63,347 bases of DNA, from contig DFFT01000002.1 in the NCBI GenBank assembly GCA_002372325.1, positions 1 to 63,347 of the forward strand. Reading direction: 5' to 3'. A model generated the notes under the pieces. The model ran no database searches. It was not told where the DNA came from and saw only the letters and a program-made list of their open reading frames with translations. Numbering within the stretch: position 1 is the first letter of the stretch; each line of letters begins with the position of its first letter. Both the position numbers and the translations under genes were made by a program. Shown piece after piece: positions 61,073-63,347 of this stretch. Origin of the DNA: Succinivibrionaceae bacterium UBA3769. Its GTDB lineage: Bacteria; Pseudomonadota; Gammaproteobacteria; Enterobacterales; Succinivibrionaceae.

Positions 61073-62833
61073 ATGTCAGAAAGTGAAGTTAAATTGTTAA
61101 ACTCCCCTTATGGTGAAGTTGCTTATGAATCGTTTCGCAAGCTCAAAAGAGCTTTTGCCGATAAAAGCGCAATGATTAAGTCACTGGATGATAATGGAAT
61201 GACCTTATATCCGGTTCTTCTGCGTCCGAGACGGTTTGGCAAGAGTACCTTTATCCAGATGCTGAAATGCTTCTACGACATATCATATGCTGACAGATAT
61301 GAAGAACTGTTCTGCGAGACTAATATATACAATGAACATCTGGAAAGCCATAACACCTATCATGTATTGAATTTTGACTTTTCCCGGGTTGGCACACAAA
61401 GCAGTACTGTTATGTACAACAGTTTCTTTTCTGCGGTAGCTTTTGGTATTGATAATTTTAAGAGAAGATATCCTGATTTCATATTTAACTATGATAATTT
61501 GGACAAATCAGATTCTGTTACTCTGTTTAATAATTTCGTTTCTGCCTATGCCAGCTATTCCGATACAGGCCGACTTTATGTGATGATTGATGAATATGAT
61601 AATTTCGCCAACCAGATTCTGTCACGTGATTTTAATCTGTTCCAAACTATAACCAGTGACGGAGGTTTCCTCAAAGATTTTTATGCTGCAATAAAAGCCG
61701 CTGCAGCCGATGCAGGATGTATCGCCAAAACATTCATTACCGGCGTATCTTCTGTATCCCTTGATTCCCTGACCTCAGGATTTAATATTGCACTAAATGT
61801 CACTTCTGACGAATGTTTTAATGAATATGCGGGTTTAACTGAAACCGAACTTAAAAAGCTCATTCCTGAGCTGGTTGATATAAAAAGCATTGGGGTAACC
61901 GTTGATGAAGTAATTTCCAGAATGAAACCAGTTTACGATGGATACTGTTTCAGCAGACTTGCTAAGAATACTTTATATAATTCGTCTATGTGTCTGTACT
62001 ACCTAAATAAAATGCAGAGGGAACAAGAATTCCTTGCTCCTGAAGATTATATGGATCCTGCATCAGACCATGACGGCTCAAAACTTAGACAGCTTTTTGA
62101 CATTGCTGAAAAAGGTCTAGCTGACAGAATTATTGATACCTATTTAACCGGTCGATCTTTTAGTATTAAAAGTCTTGCCGAAAACATCAATTTAAACAAA
62201 ACAGATAAGTATAGCGAAGTTCATCTGTTATCCATGCTGTACTACCTTGGATACCTCACCATTGATCCAAAGCTATCCAGCAGCAGCAAATTGTCATTGA
62301 AAATTCCAAACATCTTCATGTCAAAGCTGTTTGCTCAATGCGCTGTCGATTTACGGTTAAAGCCTAACAGTCTGTTTAAAGACGAGGTGCTTGATATCTC
62401 ATCCCTGCTTGATGTTAATGATGACATTTCATCATTTGCAAACTCATGTACTGAGTTCTTGAGCACAATCTTCACTAATCAGGTTCTCTCTCACATGAGT
62501 GAAATGGCGCTGAATCTGGTGCTTCACGCCAAACTAGATTCCATGTTCGGTGTTTTTGTAGAAATGCAAAAGTCCCTTCGAATTGTCGGCAAAGGAGAAA
62601 AGTATGCTGATCTGGTAATAACCGTAAATGACGGAACGGAGGACGAATGTATCTACCTTATCGAGCTGAAGTACGCCGCTAAAAAAGACGCGACTGAAGC
62701 AAAGATTGAAAGTCTGAAAAAGGAAGCATCCGAGCAGGTACAAACCTACAAGACTGCACTTGAATTCAAGGATAAACAGGTCAAGGCCTATGCAATGGTC
62801 TTTTCCGGTTCGGAATGCGTATATTGCGGGTAG
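61073..62833 (+). CDS. AAA-ATPase_like protein with PD-(D/E)XK (DUF1703) domain
   Basis: 586 residues. ATPase half: P-loop RPRRFGKSTF (Lys57), Walker B LYVMIDEYDNFANQIL, ITGVSSVSLDSLTSGFNIALN, MKPVYDGYCFS. Nuclease half: FVEMQKSLRIVGKGEKYADLVI (Asp513), YLIELKYA (Glu531, Lys533), and the helix SEQVQTYKTALEF. Both halves are intact, in contrast to the broken relative at 45247-46671. The family is abundant and strain-variable in gut bacteria and its role is unknown. DNA is clearly more AT-rich than the core genes, a sign of transfer. Confidence 0.9.
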   Translation: MSESEVKLLNSPYGEVAYESFRKLKRAFADKSAMIKSLDDNGMTLYPVLLRPRRFGKSTFIQMLKCFYDISYADRYEELFCETNIYNEHLESHNTYHVLNFDFSRVGTQSSTVMYNSFFSAVAFGIDNFKRRYPDFIFNYDNLDKSDSVTLFNNFVSAYASYSDTGRLYVMIDEYDNFANQILSRDFNLFQTITSDGGFLKDFYAAIKAAAADAGCIAKTFITGVSSVSLDSLTSGFNIALNVTSDECFNEYAGLTETELKKLIPELVDIKSIGVTVDEVISRMKPVYDGYCFSRLAKNTLYNSSMCLYYLNKMQREQEFLAPEDYMDPASDHDGSKLRQLFDIAEKGLADRIIDTYLTGRSFSIKSLAENINLNKTDKYSEVHLLSMLYYLGYLTIDPKLSSSSKLSLKIPNIFMSKLFAQCAVDLRLKPNSLFKDEVLDISSLLDVNDDISSFANSCTEFLSTIFTNQVLSHMSEMALNLVLHAKLDSMFGVFVEMQKSLRIVGKGEKYADLVITVNDGTEDECIYLIELKYAAKKDATEAKIESLKKEASEQVQTYKTALEFKDKQVKAYAMVFSGSECVYCG

Positions 62834-62839
62834 CTATTT

Positions 62840-62866
62840 GAGCTGTTGCAAATTTTGCAACAGCTC
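62840..62866. terminator. 13-bp hairpin after the DUF1703-type ATPase
   Basis: GAGCTGTTGCAAA pairs with TTTGCAACAGCTC around a single central base. There is no T run after the stem. Position, 7 bases past the stop, suggests termination. Confidence 0.6.
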
Positions 62867-62980
62867 ACTCCTTCTATCCCTTTAAAGGGCACCTAAATTT
62901 TATCCATAACAGCCATCAAATTCTGATATGTATCAACATCATGATACCGGTCGTTCAGGTTCTGGCTATCACTGTTTCTA

Positions 62981-63347
62981 TCACTGTTTCTGTCTTTGTC
63001 GATGAATTTCGATCAGGTCGTCAATCGCCACATCCGGATCAAACGTGTGAAAAGCCATATAATTGCGCTTCATGGTCTTTGCCGGTGCCTGGCGGTAGAT
63101 TCTCTTGCTCTGCTCGCCTCGTGTACAGGCCCAGTAGCGATACAGATAACCAATCCAGTACAAAACTTCCGGAGAATATTTTTCTCCATCTGTACCCAGC
63201 GTCTTTTCATCCTTCAGTTCATCAATCAGATATTCTTCTCCCATCCACTGCAGCTTGTTATATGGGGAGTCCAGATGCTTTGCCACCTCTGAATTCATGA
63301 AATCACGAATGAATCCCTCACTGGCATATGCAGTAGAATGCTCAAAG
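62981..63347 (-). CDS. small uncharacterised protein (5' end outside the window)
   Basis: The frame is open to the right edge, with protein-like sequence before the first ATG at 63298 (FEHSTAYASEGFIRDFMNSEV), so the true start is beyond the window. About 122 residues are seen: SPYNKLQWMGEEYLIDELKDE, PEVLYWIGYLYRYWACTRGEQSKRIYRQAPAKTMKRNY, FHTFDPDVAIDDLIE. I have seen this Y-W-G-Y-YRYW...SK-IY...FHT-DP pattern in small proteins of toxin-antitoxin-like loci, but cannot name a family with confidence. A decayed relative lies at 18064-18185. Confidence 0.6.
   Translation of the reverse strand, partial: FEHSTAYASEGFIRDFMNSEVAKHLDSPYNKLQWMGEEYLIDELKDEKTLGTDGEKYSPEVLYWIGYLYRYWACTRGEQSKRIYRQAPAKTMKRNYMAFHTFDPDVAIDDLIEIHRQRQKQ

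Overview
The window looks like a chromosomal segment of a Gammaproteobacterium outside the Enterobacteriaceae. An anaerobic gut or rumen lineage near Succinivibrionaceae/Aeromonadales is my inference. Many genes have clear Escherichia coli counterparts (pgm, ygfB, suhB, ybjD, csgI, cmoM, cmoA, cmoB, ycjX, ycjF, yhiI-rbbA-yhhJ). They are mixed with genes more typical of gut anaerobes: a secreted two-domain NagZ, an AGCS symporter, an exported cyclophilin-like/aldo-keto reductase fusion and DUF1703-type ATPases. No rRNA, tRNA or CRISPR array was found.

0-7.2 kb is core metabolism and housekeeping (pgm, ygfB, suhB, ybjD, csgI). 7.3-10.1 kb holds a frameshifted gene (minus strand) with a possible secretion chaperone just downstream, head-to-head with a start-less fragment on the plus strand. 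10.2-18 kb holds all three cmo5U34 tRNA-modification genes (cmoM, cmoA, cmoB), a DnaT-like primosomal gene, and a cluster of a lipoprotein retropepsin-like protease (DUF785), an inactive-transglutaminase/7TM protein and an ATP-grasp ligase.

18-26.5 kb is accessory and the most interesting part. A protein of about 1,444 residues with an ABC1/UbiB (AarF-like) atypical kinase domain lies between two small acidic CesT/Tir-chaperone-like genes, the arrangement expected of a type III secretion effector with its chaperones. It is followed by an opposing operon encoding a membrane-anchored protein with a toxin-like C-terminal domain and two diverged paralogues of unknown function. A broken third paralogue lies on the other side of the kinase gene.

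27-31 kb carries NagZ and a sodium:alanine symporter. 31.5-40 kb is a DNA-defence/modification block: a single-chain Type ISP restriction-modification enzyme, a DUF262/DUF1524 (GmrSD-like) nuclease and a Dam-family methyltransferase, then an outer-membrane beta-barrel protein with a perfect CRP-site match upstream. 41-46.7 kb has a Bcr/CflA-type MFS pump, ycjX-ycjF and a C-terminally broken AAA-ATPase. 46.8-54 kb is a complete tripartite export operon (yhiI-rbbA-yhhJ-outer-membrane factor) divergent from a MarR regulator. Three copies of an 18-bp palindrome in the divergent promoter region make a convincing operator set.

54-63.3 kb is accessory and partly decayed: the AKR fusion behind a 40-bp tandem duplication, two AAA+ ATPases (DUF4143 and DUF1703 types), a 12-bp repeat array, two transposase remnants, and a small gene running off the right edge that has a decayed relative at 18.1 kb.
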